Below are positions 1 to 8,936 of a stretch of 64,000 nucleotides of DNA, piece by piece; position 1 is the first letter of the stretch; each line of letters starts with the position of its first letter. Under the pieces are notes generated by a model. It was not told the origin of the DNA, did not search any database, and saw only the letters and a program-made list of their open reading frames with translations. The translations under genes were made by a program, and so were the position numbers. Origin of the DNA: Jeotgalibaca caeni (lineage in GTDB: Bacteria > Bacillota > Bacilli > Lactobacillales > Aerococcaceae); the NCBI RefSeq assembly GCF_028863945.1, contig NZ_JARBEA010000005.1, positions 17,122-81,121 on the forward strand. Direction: 5' to 3'.

Positions 1-2
1 CG

Positions 3-704
3 ATTTTTACATTCTCAAATGTAACCTGTTTAATCAGTCTGGCTGTGCTCTTCTTCATCTTTGATTTCGATGCAATCAGCTCATTGGTTCTTACACTGAT
101 CCTTGGGTCGTTTTTATTCTCACGCACTACAAATCAAAGGAGAAGAACAAATGGTAAGAAACGAAAAGATCCACGTTCCAACAACTTGACACGCGTTAGC
201 CCGGAGAAAGAAGCCTTTTACCGTGAAATGGGATTGACGAAAGAAGAAATGAATTTGTTCCGCTCCACCATGCATACTGCAAGAGAACAAATTTATGCAG
301 TAGAGGCCAATTCGAAACAACGGAATAAATTAAAGGCAATCATTACGCGTAACAATACCATTGCCATCTTAAAAGATTTCTTCCGCCACATCGTGGAACA
401 ACCACAACGTTTGCATGAAGTAAACAAATTTCTCTATACACATCTGCCAAACTTGAAAGAATTGACCGAACAGTATTTAGAAATCGATCAGCACGTTGCG
501 AAATCAAAAGAAACGTATCAAGCACTCGATAAGTGTGCAGAAACCATTGATGATATGTGTATTTTAATCAAAGACGATTATCTTGCATTTATGGCGAATG
601 ATATAGACAATATGGATGTGGAGATTGAACTTGCCAACCATGTCATTAACAGCCATAATGGAGAAAATAAAACCGTCCTCGAACCCTCAGAGAATGAAAT
701 ATAG
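3..704 (+). CDS. XpaC-like membrane protein, 5' end outside the window
   Basis: This frame is open from the left edge of the window to a stop at 702-704, so the true start lies upstream; a GTG at 45 is only an internal codon. The visible N-terminal part is strongly hydrophobic (about two membrane segments within the first 40 visible residues), followed by a basic stretch ([11 protein letters not shown]) and a soluble helical domain. Length, layout and position directly before telA match the XpaC family (named after hydrolysis of 5-bromo-4-chloroindolyl phosphate; real function unknown). xpaC-telA pairs are common in Firmicutes. The stop is followed within 12 bases by the telA start, so the two are probably one transcript. 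The family call is by recognition, not a search. Confidence 0.75.
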   Translation: MFTFSNVTCLISLAVLFFIFDFDAISSLVLTLILGSFLFSRTTNQRRRTNGKKRKDPRSNNLTRVSPEKEAFYREMGLTKEEMNLFRSTMHTAREQIYAVEANSKQRNKLKAIITRNNTIAILKDFFRHIVEQPQRLHEVNKFLYTHLPNLKELTEQYLEIDQHVAKSKETYQALDKCAETIDDMCILIKDDYLAFMANDIDNMDVEIELANHVINSHNGENKTVLEPSENEI

Positions 705-715
705 GAGTGATTTCA

Positions 716-1927
716 TTGGATCAATCGAAAGAACAAGAACCGGTCAAAGACGTAAACGTAGAACTAGAAGAATTATTAGCGAATCCCTTTGCTGACCCAA
801 GTGCCAGCCCCACTGTAGCAAAAGAAAGCCCAAATGAGCTGGCCGATCAACCTAAACTCGATCGACTAATTGAAAAATTACCAGAAGATCGACGGAAACA
901 AGCGTATTCCTTAGCAGAACAAATTGATGAGAAAAATATGCAAGCCATTATTACGTATGGTGCTGCTGCACAAAAGCAGTTAGGTGATTTCTCCCACTCT
1001 ATGTTAGACCATGTGCAGAACCAGGATACGGGAGAAATTGGCGATGTATTGAATGAATTGATGTTTAAGTTGAATGAAGCGAATCCAGCTGATTTACGTG
1101 CTGAAGACAATAACATCTTCCGTAAGATGTTCGGCCGCATCAAACAAAGCGTTTATGAAATGACCGCCCAGTATCAACAAATCGGCGCGCAAATTGATAA
1201 AATTGCCGTTAAACTAGACCGCGAAAAGAATGGTCTCCTGAATGATAATATTATGCTGGAACAACTATATAAGAAAAATGAAGACTACTTCCATGCTTTG
1301 AATATTTATATTGCCGCAGGTGAAGTGAAAGCTGATACCCTCCGTACCAAGACCATCCCTGAAGCAATCGAAAAGGCAGAACAATCTGGAAGTCAGATGG
1401 ATGTTCAAATTGTGAATGACTTGAACCAATTCCTGGATCGTTTAGAAAAGCGGACACATGACTTGCGCTTAGCACGTCAAATGACCATCCAACAAGCACC
1501 ACAAATTCGCCTGATTCAAAATACGAACCAAGCACTAGCAGAGAAAATCCAAGCTTCCATCCATACGGCTATTCCATTATGGAAAAACCAAGTGGCCATT
1601 GCTATGACATTGCTGCGCCAAAAAGATGCGGTTACCGCACAACGTCAAGTTTCGCAAACAACCAATGATTTGATGTTGAAGAATTCCGAAATGCTGAAGA
1701 TTTCCGCGATTGAAACAGCGAAGGAAAATGAGCGAGGCGTGATTGATTTGGAAACACTAGAGAAGACCCAACAAGACTTAGTAGAAACTTTACAAGAGAC
1801 ATTGAAGATCCAACAAGAAGGACGTTCCAAACGAAGAGAAGCCGAACGAGAGCTATCCAATATGGAACTGGAGCTGCGTGACCACCTTCTCGCTCTTCAA
1901 AAAGAAGAAAACAATCTCAATCAATAA
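716..1927 (+). CDS. telA: TelA/KlaA family toxic anion resistance protein
   Basis: A 403-residue soluble, largely alpha-helical protein rich in Glu, Gln and Lys, with long coiled-coil-like stretches at the C terminus. It matches the TelA (KlaA, YceH) family, linked to tellurite and cell-envelope stress resistance through an unknown mechanism. A GTG at 707 extends the frame, but an AGGAG at about 703-707 is correctly spaced (8 bases) for the TTG at 716, so I use TTG, giving a protein beginning MDQSKEQEP. It overlaps nothing and follows the xpaC-like gene immediately. A hairpin terminator closes the transcript at about 1935-1970. Confidence 0.85.
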   Translation: MDQSKEQEPVKDVNVELEELLANPFADPSASPTVAKESPNELADQPKLDRLIEKLPEDRRKQAYSLAEQIDEKNMQAIITYGAAAQKQLGDFSHSMLDHVQNQDTGEIGDVLNELMFKLNEANPADLRAEDNNIFRKMFGRIKQSVYEMTAQYQQIGAQIDKIAVKLDREKNGLLNDNIMLEQLYKKNEDYFHALNIYIAAGEVKADTLRTKTIPEAIEKAEQSGSQMDVQIVNDLNQFLDRLEKRTHDLRLARQMTIQQAPQIRLIQNTNQALAEKIQASIHTAIPLWKNQVAIAMTLLRQKDAVTAQRQVSQTTNDLMLKNSEMLKISAIETAKENERGVIDLETLEKTQQDLVETLQETLKIQQEGRSKRREAERELSNMELELRDHLLALQKEENNLNQ

Positions 1928-1934
1928 ACCACTT

Positions 1935-1970
1935 ACACCGATGCGACAAGCCGTTGCATCGGTGTTCTTT
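1935..1970 (+). terminator. Rho-independent terminator after telA
   Basis: Perfect 10-bp stem ACACCGATGC / GCATCGGTGT with an 11-base loop, followed by a T-rich stretch (TCTTTCTGTTGTT). It lies 7 bases after the telA stop and separates xpaC-telA from the GlsB-type gene. Confidence 0.8.
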
Positions 1971-2025
1971 CTGTTGTTAAAACAACGTTGTTACTTTTTT
2001 TGCCCACTGACTAAGGCTTTTCATT

Positions 2026-2082
2026 TTGATAACCAGCCTTAATAGATTATAATATGGGTATAGTCAATAAGAATTATTGACT
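2026..2082 (+). promoter_or_regulatory. Promoter and perfect 21-bp palindrome upstream of the GlsB-type gene
   Basis: A -35 TTGATA (2026-2031) and -10 TATAAT (2048-2053) are spaced by 16 bases. A perfect inverted repeat, AGTCAATAA-GAA-TTATTGACT (2062-2082), begins 8 bases after the -10, at the expected transcription start, an ideal place for a repressor. No T-run follows, so it is not a terminator. Which protein binds is unknown. Confidence 0.65.
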
Positions 2083-2122
2083 TCATTATAAATCAATATA
2101 GAGTTAAAAGGAGGAGAAAGAA

Positions 2123-2377
2123 ATGGGATTAATTTGGACATTGATTGTTGGTGGAGTATTAGGTGCCATCGCAGGAGCTATTATGGGTAGAGATGTACCA
2201 GGAGGTATTATTGGTAATATTATTGCTGGTTTCCTAGGATCTTGGATCGGTACAGCTTTACTTGGAGAATGGGGCCCTAACATTGGTGGATTTTACATCG
2301 TTCCAGCTTTAGTTGGAGCACTGGTGTTAATCTTCATTGCATCCTTACTGCTCCGCAATATGGGCAAACGTGGTTAA
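2123..2377 (+). CDS. GlsB/YeaQ/YmgE-family small membrane protein
   Basis: An 84-residue, glycine-rich protein made almost entirely of three hydrophobic segments, with the typical pattern GGVLGAIAGAIMGRD, then GGIIGNIIAGFLGSWIG, then a C-terminal segment ending in Arg/Lys. This is the transglycosylase-associated (GlsB, YeaQ, YmgE) family, stress-induced integral membrane proteins of unknown biochemical role; in enterococci GlsB goes with the Gls24 stress protein, but no gls24 homologue is next to it here. The ribosome site AAAGGAGGAG sits 9 bases before the ATG. It is monocistronic: its own promoter with an operator-like palindrome lies upstream and a terminator follows. Confidence 0.88.
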   Translation: MGLIWTLIVGGVLGAIAGAIMGRDVPGGIIGNIIAGFLGSWIGTALLGEWGPNIGGFYIVPALVGALVLIFIASLLLRNMGKRG

Positions 2378-2392
2378 GCAAATAACACAAAT

Positions 2393-2429
2393 GAGCGACT
2401 GAGTATTTAATACTCGGTCGCTTTTTTTA
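2393..2429 (+). terminator. Rho-independent terminator after the GlsB-type gene
   Basis: An 11-bp stem GCGACTGAGTA / TACTCGGTCGC (one G-T pair), 5-base loop, followed directly by seven T. Confidence 0.9.
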
Positions 2430-2447
2430 TTGAATAAACTGACTGCG

Positions 2448-2483
2448 CAAAAAAAGAGGTTAGGACCGAAGCCCCAACCTCTT
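2448..2483 (-). terminator. Rho-independent terminator after cspA
   Basis: Read on the minus strand: AAGAGGTT stem with partner AACCTCTT, GC-containing loop, then a run of T (the A-run at 2448-2455 on the plus strand). It lies 25 bases beyond the cspA stop. Confidence 0.8.
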
Positions 2484-2508
2484 GTTAAATTTTGGTTGAA
2501 AAGTGATA

Positions 2509-2709
2509 TTATAGTTTCACAACGTTAGCTGCTTGAGGTCCACGGTTTCCATCAACGATGTCGAATTCAACTGCTTGTCCTTCTTCTAATGTTTTGAAGC
2601 CGTCTCCTTGGATAGCTGAGAAGTGTACGAAAACGTCATCTGCGCCTTCTACTTCGATAAATCCAAAACCTTTTTCACTGTTAAACCATTTTACGTTACC
2701 TTGTTGCAT
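2509..2709 (-). CDS. cspA: Cold-shock protein, CspA family
   Basis: A 66-residue single cold-shock domain that binds single-stranded nucleic acid. RNP1 (KGFGFIE, residues 13-19) and RNP2 (VFVHF, residues 26-30) are intact, as is the aromatic W8/F9 patch. The longer open frame (to 2751) is not used: GGAGG at 2721-2725 is placed for the ATG at 2709, giving the canonical [10 protein letters not shown] start. Transcription probably starts at about 2783, leaving a leader of about 75 bases, as usual for cold-shock mRNAs. It is a single-gene unit. Confidence 0.96.
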   Translation of the reverse strand: MQQGNVKWFNSEKGFGFIEVEGADDVFVHFSAIQGDGFKTLEEGQAVEFDIVDGNRGPQAANVVKL

Positions 2710-2788
2710 ACTTTGCAGTACCTCCAAATTATATTCTGGTAATCCAATCATACAAACTATAAATTTATACTTTCAAATTACTATCTAA

Positions 2789-2840
2789 ATTATAATGAAG
2801 TTTGCGATAAAAATCAAGAGTTTTTATACAAACGTTTTCA
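2789..2840 (-). promoter_or_regulatory. cspA promoter with an upstream cre-like site
   Basis: Minus strand: -35 TTGATT (2812-2817), 17-base spacer, -10 TATAAT (2789-2794), a good vegetative promoter. Ten bases upstream of the -35, TGAAAACGTTTGTA (2827-2840) matches the CcpA cre consensus TGWAARCGYTWNCW at all but one position. The promoter is well supported; the cre site is only suggestive. Confidence 0.7.
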
Positions 2841-2876
2841 TTTCCTTTGTTTTTATGTGACAGTCTGTTCATAAAC

Positions 2877-2916
2877 ATAAAAAGAGGAGGCGAGAGTCAT
2901 CTCGTCTCCTCTTTTT
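2877..2916 (-). terminator. Rho-independent terminator after ileS
   Basis: A 12-bp stem GAGGAGGCGAGA / TCTCGTCTCCTC (one wobble pair) with a 4-base loop and A/T runs on both sides, so it could act in both directions; the gene it serves is ileS, whose stop is 3 bases away. Confidence 0.85.
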
Positions 2917-2918
2917 CC

Positions 2919-5705
2919 TTATTCTTCGCTTCCTACTAATGCTTCTGGAAACTCATTGCGTACAATGGTTGCACAACGTTCACATAGAGTCGGAGCATCC
3001 ACGATTGTACCTACTTCAGGTTTAATCACACGACATCTCTCACACGTTTCTCCATGTGCATGATCCACAACAATACGGATTCCTGGGAATTGCATGCCTG
3101 CTTTTTCAGCAGAATCGCTCTCTTCTTCATGAATCTCTAATTGAGAAACAATAAATAGTTGAGCTAAGTCAGCATCCAATGATTCAAATAATTCTTTGAT
3201 TTCTTTGGATACAAATAAATCAAGATGTGCTTCAAAAGATTTTCCGATTACTTTTTCGTTACGGGCTTCTTCTAGTGCTTTCAACACGTAGTCACGAACA
3301 TCTAAGAATGCATTCCATTTTGCGAGTACTTCCTCTTTGTCGCTTGGGAATACAGCTTCAGGCAATTCTGTCAACTGTACGTACTCTTCTTCTTCTTTCA
3401 CATATTCCCAGATTTCTTCTGTTGTATGCGGAATGATTGGCGTTAACAGTTTAGTCAAGCTCACCAATGCATCGTAGAAGACCGTTTGCATCGAACGACG
3501 GATTGGGTCATTTTCACTTTCAATATAAACAACGTCTTTAGCGAAGTTCAAGTAGAAAGCAGAAAGCTCTACCGTACAGAAGTTCATGATGGTTTGATAA
3601 ATGGTTGAGAATTGATAGTCTTCGTATGCTTTCACACATGTATCAATCACTTCATTCAAGCGAATCATCATGTACTTGTCGACAGAACGTAAATCTTCTG
3701 CTGCTACGCGATTTGTCGCTGGGTTGAAGTCTTCTGTGTTCCCAATCAAGAAACGCATGGTGTTTCTAATCTTACGGTAGGTTTCTGATACTTGTTTCAA
3801 GATGTCATCACTGATTCTTACATCTGATTCATAGTCCACACTGGAAACCCAAAGGCGGATGATATCAGCACCCATGTTTTTGATTACTTTCTCAGGTAGA
3901 ACAGTGTTTCCGAGTGACTTACTCATCTTACGGCCTTCTCCGTCTAAAACAAACCCTTGCGAAAGGACCGTCTTGTAAGGAGCAACGCCGTTAATCGCTA
4001 CACTGGTTGTTAAACTGGAGTTGAACCAACCACGGTATTGGTCAGAACCTTCCAAATACATGTCAGCTGGGAAAGCAAGATTGTCACGTTGACGTAGTAC
4101 GGCTTCATGGGAAGACCCTGAATCGAACCATACGTCCATAATATCTGTTTCTTTCGTGAATACACCATTCGGGCTGCCTGGATGAGTAAAGCCTTCTGGT
4201 AATAAATCTTTCGCTTCACGTTCAAACCAAATATTGGAACCATGTTGGCCGATTAAGGTTGCTACATGATCGATTGTTTCTGGCGTAATAATCGGGTCAC
4301 CATTTTCTGCGTAGAAAATTGGCAATGGAACACCCCACACGCGTTGACGAGAAATAACCCAATCGCCTCTGTCACGAACCATGTTATACAAACGTACTTT
4401 TCCGGAAGGGTGAAGCCAATTTACCTGATCAATCTCGTCTAGAATATTTTGACGGAATTGATCAATCGAAGCAAACCATTGCGGAGTTGCACGGAAGATA
4501 ACAGGTTTCTTCGTACGCCAGTCATGCGGATAACTATGGACGAAGAAGTCTAGTTTCAGTAATGCGCCCTTTTCTTCAAGTAATTCAGTAATTAATTTGT
4601 TTGCCTTGTCGTAGAAAACTCCTTCAAATCCTGGCGCTTCCTCTGTAAAGCAACCACGGTCATCGACTGGTGACAATACGTCTAGGCCATATTTTCTCCC
4701 AACGATATAGTCATCGTCCCCGTGTCCTGGTGCTGTATGAACAAGTCCGGTACCTGCTTCTAACGTTACATGGTCGCCTAGAATTAATAAGGATTCACGG
4801 TCATAGAATGGGTGTTGTGCAGTCACGTACTCTAAATCAGCACCTTTATATGTGCGTAGTACCGTAACTGATTCCCAACCAATAGCTTGCTGAACGGTTT
4901 CTAATAAATCAGCTGCGACAACAAATTTCTTGCCGTCTGCTTCTACTAGAGCATAATTGAAGTCTTGATGAACAGTGATTGCTAAGTTAGCTGGCAAGGT
5001 CCATGGTGTCGTTGTCCAAATAACGAAAGATGCATCCGCGTCAACGACTCCTTTACCATCTTTAACCGGAAATGCTACGTAGATGGATGGTGACTTCACA
5101 TCTTTATATTCAATTTCCGCTTCAGCCAATGAGGATTCACTGGATGGAGACCAATAAATTGGTTTCAATCCCTTGTAGATGTAGCCTTTTTCAGCCATCT
5201 TACCAAACACACGGATTTCTGCTTCTTCGTAATCTGGTGTCAAGGTTACGTAAGGATTGTTCCACTCTCCGTTAATTCCTAGACGCTTGAAGACGGTACG
5301 TTGGTTGTCGATTTGTTTCCATGCATAGTCTTCACACATCTTACGGAACTCGGCTAAGCTCATTTCTTTGCGGTTCACACCGGTGTTGGTCAAAGCTTGT
5401 TCAATAGGCAGTCCATGTGTATCCCAGCCTGGGACATACGGTGAACGGAACCCGCTCATTGATTTAGAACGAACGATGATGTCCTTGCTGACTTTATTCA
5501 GGGCATGTCCCATGTGGACTGCACCGTTTGCGTAAGGAGGTCCATCATGCAGCACAAACGTTGGTTTTCCTGCATTTTTTTCTTGTATTTTTTCATATAC
5601 CTGCTTTTCTTCCCAGTCTTTTTCTCGTTCTTGTTCGCGAACTGGTAAATTTGCTTTCATGGGAAAAGCTGTTTTCCCTAAAAGTAACGTGTCTTTCATT
5701 TTCAT
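2919..5705 (-). CDS. ileS: Isoleucyl-tRNA synthetase
   Basis: A class I aminoacyl-tRNA synthetase of 928 residues that charges tRNA-Ile. It has the HIGH-type motif HMGH (residues 64-67, in [15 protein letters not shown]), the editing domain in the middle, KMSKS near residue 600, and a C-terminal zinc finger with two CxxC pairs (CERC ... CERC) near residues 885-905. The last feature marks the bacterial IleS1 type. The start at 5705 (MKMKDT) has a GGAGGAG site about 9 bases upstream; the second Met two codons later is also possible. A T-box leader precedes it, so expression should rise when isoleucyl-tRNA is uncharged. It is separate from the divIVA gene upstream. Confidence 0.98.
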   Translation of the reverse strand: MKMKDTLLLGKTAFPMKANLPVREQEREKDWEEKQVYEKIQEKNAGKPTFVLHDGPPYANGAVHMGHALNKVSKDIIVRSKSMSGFRSPYVPGWDTHGLPIEQALTNTGVNRKEMSLAEFRKMCEDYAWKQIDNQRTVFKRLGINGEWNNPYVTLTPDYEEAEIRVFGKMAEKGYIYKGLKPIYWSPSSESSLAEAEIEYKDVKSPSIYVAFPVKDGKGVVDADASFVIWTTTPWTLPANLAITVHQDFNYALVEADGKKFVVAADLLETVQQAIGWESVTVLRTYKGADLEYVTAQHPFYDRESLLILGDHVTLEAGTGLVHTAPGHGDDDYIVGRKYGLDVLSPVDDRGCFTEEAPGFEGVFYDKANKLITELLEEKGALLKLDFFVHSYPHDWRTKKPVIFRATPQWFASIDQFRQNILDEIDQVNWLHPSGKVRLYNMVRDRGDWVISRQRVWGVPLPIFYAENGDPIITPETIDHVATLIGQHGSNIWFEREAKDLLPEGFTHPGSPNGVFTKETDIMDVWFDSGSSHEAVLRQRDNLAFPADMYLEGSDQYRGWFNSSLTTSVAINGVAPYKTVLSQGFVLDGEGRKMSKSLGNTVLPEKVIKNMGADIIRLWVSSVDYESDVRISDDILKQVSETYRKIRNTMRFLIGNTEDFNPATNRVAAEDLRSVDKYMMIRLNEVIDTCVKAYEDYQFSTIYQTIMNFCTVELSAFYLNFAKDVVYIESENDPIRRSMQTVFYDALVSLTKLLTPIIPHTTEEIWEYVKEEEEYVQLTELPEAVFPSDKEEVLAKWNAFLDVRDYVLKALEEARNEKVIGKSFEAHLDLFVSKEIKELFESLDADLAQLFIVSQLEIHEEESDSAEKAGMQFPGIRIVVDHAHGETCERCRVIKPEVGTIVDAPTLCERCATIVRNEFPEALVGSEE

Positions 5706-5754
5706 GAATGATTCTCCTCCATTAATATTTTATTTTTCAGTTAAACGGTTGGAC

Positions 5755-5963
5755 AAAAAAAAGACTCCTCCCGTATTCGGGACGAAGTCTTCGTGGTACC
5801 ACCCAAGTTCAAAGCAATCAAAAATAAAATTGCTTCCTCTAGAAACCTGTAACGCGGTTCAAGCGACCTTGCTTACGTTTCCTTCAGCAAGATTCTCCTG
5901 GATGATCCATTCATTATAGGGACTTGTTGACCTTCCACCAATCGTCAACTCGCTATTAGTATA
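5755..5963 (-). promoter_or_regulatory. T-box riboswitch leader of ileS
   Basis: On the minus strand the leader carries the conserved T-box element GGGTGGTACCACG, followed by a terminator hairpin (AGACTTCGTCCCG / CGGGAGGAGTCT) and eight T. Upstream is a stem-I region that starts with a GTTGAC/GTCAAC hairpin, and GGATCATCC where ATC at 5906-5904 is the likely isoleucine specifier codon. A -10-like TATACT lies at 5963-5958 with a poor -35. Uncharged tRNA-Ile is expected to stabilise the antiterminator. The T-box and terminator are certain; the specifier assignment is inference. Confidence 0.93.
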
Positions 5964-6017
5964 TAATCGCAGGGTGTTCCAATCATTGATTCTAAGTTAT
6001 GTTTGATTCTACTTCAA

Positions 6018-6647
6018 TTAAAGCGAAATATCAACCGCTTCTATTTGATTTTCATTTTCTTCATTGTTGTTACCTTCGACGTTACTCTTGTCCCGATCCT
6101 CTTTTGGAAGTAAATCTTCCACTTTGCGAGAACGATTCATCAGCACATCATCCAATGTTGGAGTCTGAATTTCTTTCTCCGGAGCAGCATTCAACAAGTG
6201 GTTCCATTCATCGTTGTGAATCAAGTTCAATTGAGACTCAACCATCAATTCCAAACGTTGTCTGAAGTTACGACTTTCTTTCCGGATGTTTTCTGTTTCT
6301 TGGTTAATCCGGTTTGCCTTTTCAGCTGCTTCTCGTAAAAGCTTGTCTGCACTCTTTTCCGCTTCAAACAAGATAATTTCTGCCTCTTTACGAGCATTTG
6401 CTTGCAGACGGTCTGCTGCATCTTGTGCTACCACGATGGATTTATTCAATGCATCTTGCAAGTTTTGGAAATGGGCAATTTTTTCTTCTGCAAAAGCTAA
6501 CTGTTTCTGCAGATCTTTCTGTTCTCTATTTAATTGTTCAAAATCTCTTTTCAACAAATCTAGAAAATCATTTACTTGCTCTTTGTCATAGCCTTTCATT
6601 CGCACTGCAAATTCCTTATGTTGAATATCCAGGGGAGTTAATGCCAT
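6018..6647 (-). CDS. divIVA: Cell division initiation/polarity protein DivIVA
   Basis: A 209-residue coiled-coil protein. The N-terminal lipid-binding domain has the DivIVA signature (PLDIQHKEFAVRMKGYDKEQVNDFLD), with heptad-repeat helices from about residue 30 to 150 and an acidic, Asn-rich tail. DivIVA binds curved membrane at septa and poles and, in ovococci, organises late division and peripheral wall growth. It is the last gene of the dcw cluster, 28 bases after ylmH, with no clear terminator before the ileS T-box region. The start (MALTPLDI) has GGAAGG upstream. Confidence 0.96.
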   Translation of the reverse strand: MALTPLDIQHKEFAVRMKGYDKEQVNDFLDLLKRDFEQLNREQKDLQKQLAFAEEKIAHFQNLQDALNKSIVVAQDAADRLQANARKEAEIILFEAEKSADKLLREAAEKANRINQETENIRKESRNFRQRLELMVESQLNLIHNDEWNHLLNAAPEKEIQTPTLDDVLMNRSRKVEDLLPKEDRDKSNVEGNNNEENENQIEAVDISL

Positions 6648-6675
6648 TTCGTCACATTCCTTCCAACTTACATTT

Positions 6676-7455
6676 TTATTTTCTTAAAACACCAAACTCA
6701 ATCCGCCATTTGTCTTTCTTCGACTTCCCTTCAATCGCCCGGAGCTGGATTCGGCCATATCCTCGAATCGAGAGGATATCAAGCAGGCCAAGTTCAAAAT
6801 CTGCTCTTTCGAAAGGGGCCCAATTTAATTTTACCTTGCCGCTCGTGATTAATTCTTTCGCTCGCTGACGAGATATATTATAGACAGATGATATCACGGT
6901 GTCCGCCCTCAAAGAACTGACAGTTCCCGATTCGATGGTCCAATCATCTGTAGGCATAATTAAATCAGTATAACTCTTTTCTTCTAACCGAACCGTCACT
7001 TTTCCAATTTTGGTAAGTTGTGATTCGATATAGTTATGAACATGATGAGCAACAAAAAATTGCCACTGTTCCCCATTTGTCATAATGTCACCGAACATCT
7101 CCCGCTTCATTCCGGAACCGATCAAGGTACCGAGAATCTTTCCATGGGATAGTTCTGCAAACTTCGTTGGGTATTGTATTTCATAGAGCTTTATTTCATA
7201 ATCTTCTTGCTTCGGCTGAAAATACTCTGGATAAAGAAAAGCACGTTTCCGCTCTGCAGCTTCATAGCCGCCAAAGAAGTCCACTTGTACTTCGCCTTTT
7301 TTCCCAACGAGCATTTCCACAATATATTGTTGTCTCGGGTCAAGAAAATCTGATAAATAAGGAGAGTATTGTTCTTGAACACGTATCACCCAAGATTCTA
7401 CCATGTCGATAAAAGGTTGTTCTTCCTTACGAAAGTGTTGATAAACTTGTTCCAT
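6676..7455 (-). CDS. ylmH: YlmH family RNA-binding protein (S4 domain)
   Basis: A 259-residue protein with a YlmH-type N-terminal domain and a C-terminal S4 RNA-binding domain at about residues 185-240 (SRQRAKELITSGKVKLNW is the typical S4 helix-turn). YlmH proteins act in ribosome-associated quality control, binding stalled 50S subunits with peptidyl-tRNA. The gene is in its usual place between yggT and divIVA. The ATG at 7455 has AAGGAG 8 bases upstream. Confidence 0.94.
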   Translation of the reverse strand: MEQVYQHFRKEEQPFIDMVESWVIRVQEQYSPYLSDFLDPRQQYIVEMLVGKKGEVQVDFFGGYEAAERKRAFLYPEYFQPKQEDYEIKLYEIQYPTKFAELSHGKILGTLIGSGMKREMFGDIMTNGEQWQFFVAHHVHNYIESQLTKIGKVTVRLEEKSYTDLIMPTDDWTIESGTVSSLRADTVISSVYNISRQRAKELITSGKVKLNWAPFERADFELGLLDILSIRGYGRIQLRAIEGKSKKDKWRIEFGVLRK

Positions 7456-7477
7456 TCACTCATCTCCTTTCCATTCA

Positions 7478-7765
7478 TTAAACCAATAGACGAATTAAAA
7501 ATATTAAAACGACTTGTGCACCATAATCAACCAATCGCAGGAACAAGATGGCGAACAACACACTGAAGCTCACCATTCCAAACGATGGAATTAAACGGCG
7601 GAATACATTTAAGTAGGGTTCAACCAAACGGGCAATAAACTGACCGAGTGGAGAAGTCATTGCATTGGGTAACCACGTCATCAATGCATAGATTACCAGC
7701 AAGCTGGAATAGGCGTTGATGATGGTGGGAACAATTCGCAATAACCAGAAAAGGATTTGTACCAT
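7478..7765 (-). CDS. yggT: YggT family membrane protein
   Basis: A 95-residue protein with two hydrophobic regions (about residues 3-30 and 65-95) separated by a short amphipathic part containing the family signature PLGQFIARLVEPYLNVFRRLIP-like segment. In Gram-positive bacteria it always sits next to sepF and is thought to help division or membrane homeostasis, but its function is not known. AGGAAAA lies ahead of the ATG. It is 34 bases after sepF and in the same operon. Confidence 0.93.
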   Translation of the reverse strand: MVQILFWLLRIVPTIINAYSSLLVIYALMTWLPNAMTSPLGQFIARLVEPYLNVFRRLIPSFGMVSFSVLFAILFLRLVDYGAQVVLIFLIRLLV

Positions 7766-7799
7766 TCTATTTTCCTTTCTAAAACAAACAGGATGCTAA

Positions 7800-8234
7800 T
7801 TAATATAGATACTCGTCTCTTTTTTCAGAGGTGTGCAGATTAGAAATGGTGACTTCAGCCGGTGTGCATAAAAAGATATCGTCGCCCACCTTTTGCAAGT
7901 CCCCTTTTATAGCATAAATGGTTCCAGAGAGAAAATCGATAATTTTCGCCGCTTCATCAGCTTCCATTCTGCGAAAGTTCACTAACACTGCTTCGCTTTG
8001 CAACAAGTACGCAGCGATTTTTTCTGCTTCACGATACACTCTTGGCTCTAATACATGAATGCTTGTCTTGGGTGTGGTATGCCGTTGGTTGAGCGGAATC
8101 ACCTTTGTCTGTGCTTTTGACACGGACCGAACTTGCTCCCTATCTACCACAGGATCCGCTTCTAAATATTCACTGTCAGTTGGTTGTACTTCATCCAGTC
8201 CAAAAAAGTTACGAACACTATCTTTGATACTCAC
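7800..8234 (-). CDS. sepF: Cell division protein SepF
   Basis: A 144-residue FtsZ-interacting protein that forms rings on the membrane and bundles FtsZ. It has the N-terminal amphipathic membrane helix (SIKDSVRNFFGLDE), a disordered linker, and the SepF core with the conserved VLVNFRRMEADEAAKIIDFLSG-like strand-helix. The frame opens back to 8327, but that extension would overlap yggS, and GAGGGG stands 5 to 6 bases before the GTG at 8234, so I use GTG. It lies 25 bases after yggS. Confidence 0.95.
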   Translation of the reverse strand: MSIKDSVRNFFGLDEVQPTDSEYLEADPVVDREQVRSVSKAQTKVIPLNQRHTTPKTSIHVLEPRVYREAEKIAAYLLQSEAVLVNFRRMEADEAAKIIDFLSGTIYAIKGDLQKVGDDIFLCTPAEVTISNLHTSEKRDEYLY

Positions 8235-8259
8235 ACGTTCCCCTCGCTTTACCTGTATA

Positions 8260-8934
8260 TTATTCGAAAAAGGCAGAACCAATCCGTATAAAAGTAGCCC
8301 CTTCTTGAAGCGCAATCGGATAATCATTACTCATCCCCATACTTGTTTCCAAGCACGGTGCATGTGGATATTGTTGTTTGGCTATGCTCGTTTGCAGCTG
8401 CTTCAATGTTTGAAAACAAGTCCGTAATTCATCTTCTGTCGCATCAATCGGTGCCATTGTCATTAAACCGACTACGCTTATCTTCGAATACGCGCCTAGG
8501 CTTTCAATAAACGGCATTAAGTCACAAGGAGAAACCCCTTGTTTCGAGGTCTCTCCTGTGACATTTACCTGTACGAAGCAGGATACGGTATGATTTGCTC
8601 TTTTTTCGATTTCTTTTGCCAAGGACTCCCGGTCCAACGCATGAAAGAAAGCAATCTCGTTGATAACTTGCTTTACTTTGCGCGTCTGCAGAGAGCCGAT
8701 GTAATGCCAGTGAATATCAGAATGCGGAAAGGCTGCTTGTTTTTCTTTCAAGCCTTCTGGACGGTTCTCTGCGAAGTGGCGGTACCCTTGCTGATACAGT
8801 TCTGCCACTTCTTCAAGAGAGCGCATCTTCGTTACTGCTACACACGTTACCTCTTCAAGTGAACGCCCGCTTGCCTCCACTTGTTCTGCTATCACGGTTT
8901 CAATTTGTTGGCAATTCTTCGAAATGATACTCAT
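8260..8934 (-). CDS. yggS: YggS family pyridoxal phosphate homeostasis protein
   Basis: A 224-residue single-domain TIM-barrel PLP-binding protein (YggS/PROSC/YlmE). The PLP lysine is K36 in VAVTKMRS, and the phosphate-binding end is visible as GMSNDYPIALQEGATFIRIGSAFF. It has no known catalytic activity; it buffers free PLP and affects amino-acid homeostasis. It starts 2 bases after the ftsZ stop, as expected for this cluster. Confidence 0.96.
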   Translation of the reverse strand: MSIISKNCQQIETVIAEQVEASGRSLEEVTCVAVTKMRSLEEVAELYQQGYRHFAENRPEGLKEKQAAFPHSDIHWHYIGSLQTRKVKQVINEIAFFHALDRESLAKEIEKRANHTVSCFVQVNVTGETSKQGVSPCDLMPFIESLGAYSKISVVGLMTMAPIDATEDELRTCFQTLKQLQTSIAKQQYPHAPCLETSMGMSNDYPIALQEGATFIRIGSAFFE

Positions 8935-8936
8935 CT

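Noticed and set aside
45..704. GTG at 45 as a start of the xpaC-like gene
   Set aside because: The frame stays open and hydrophobic to the window edge and no ribosome site precedes the GTG.
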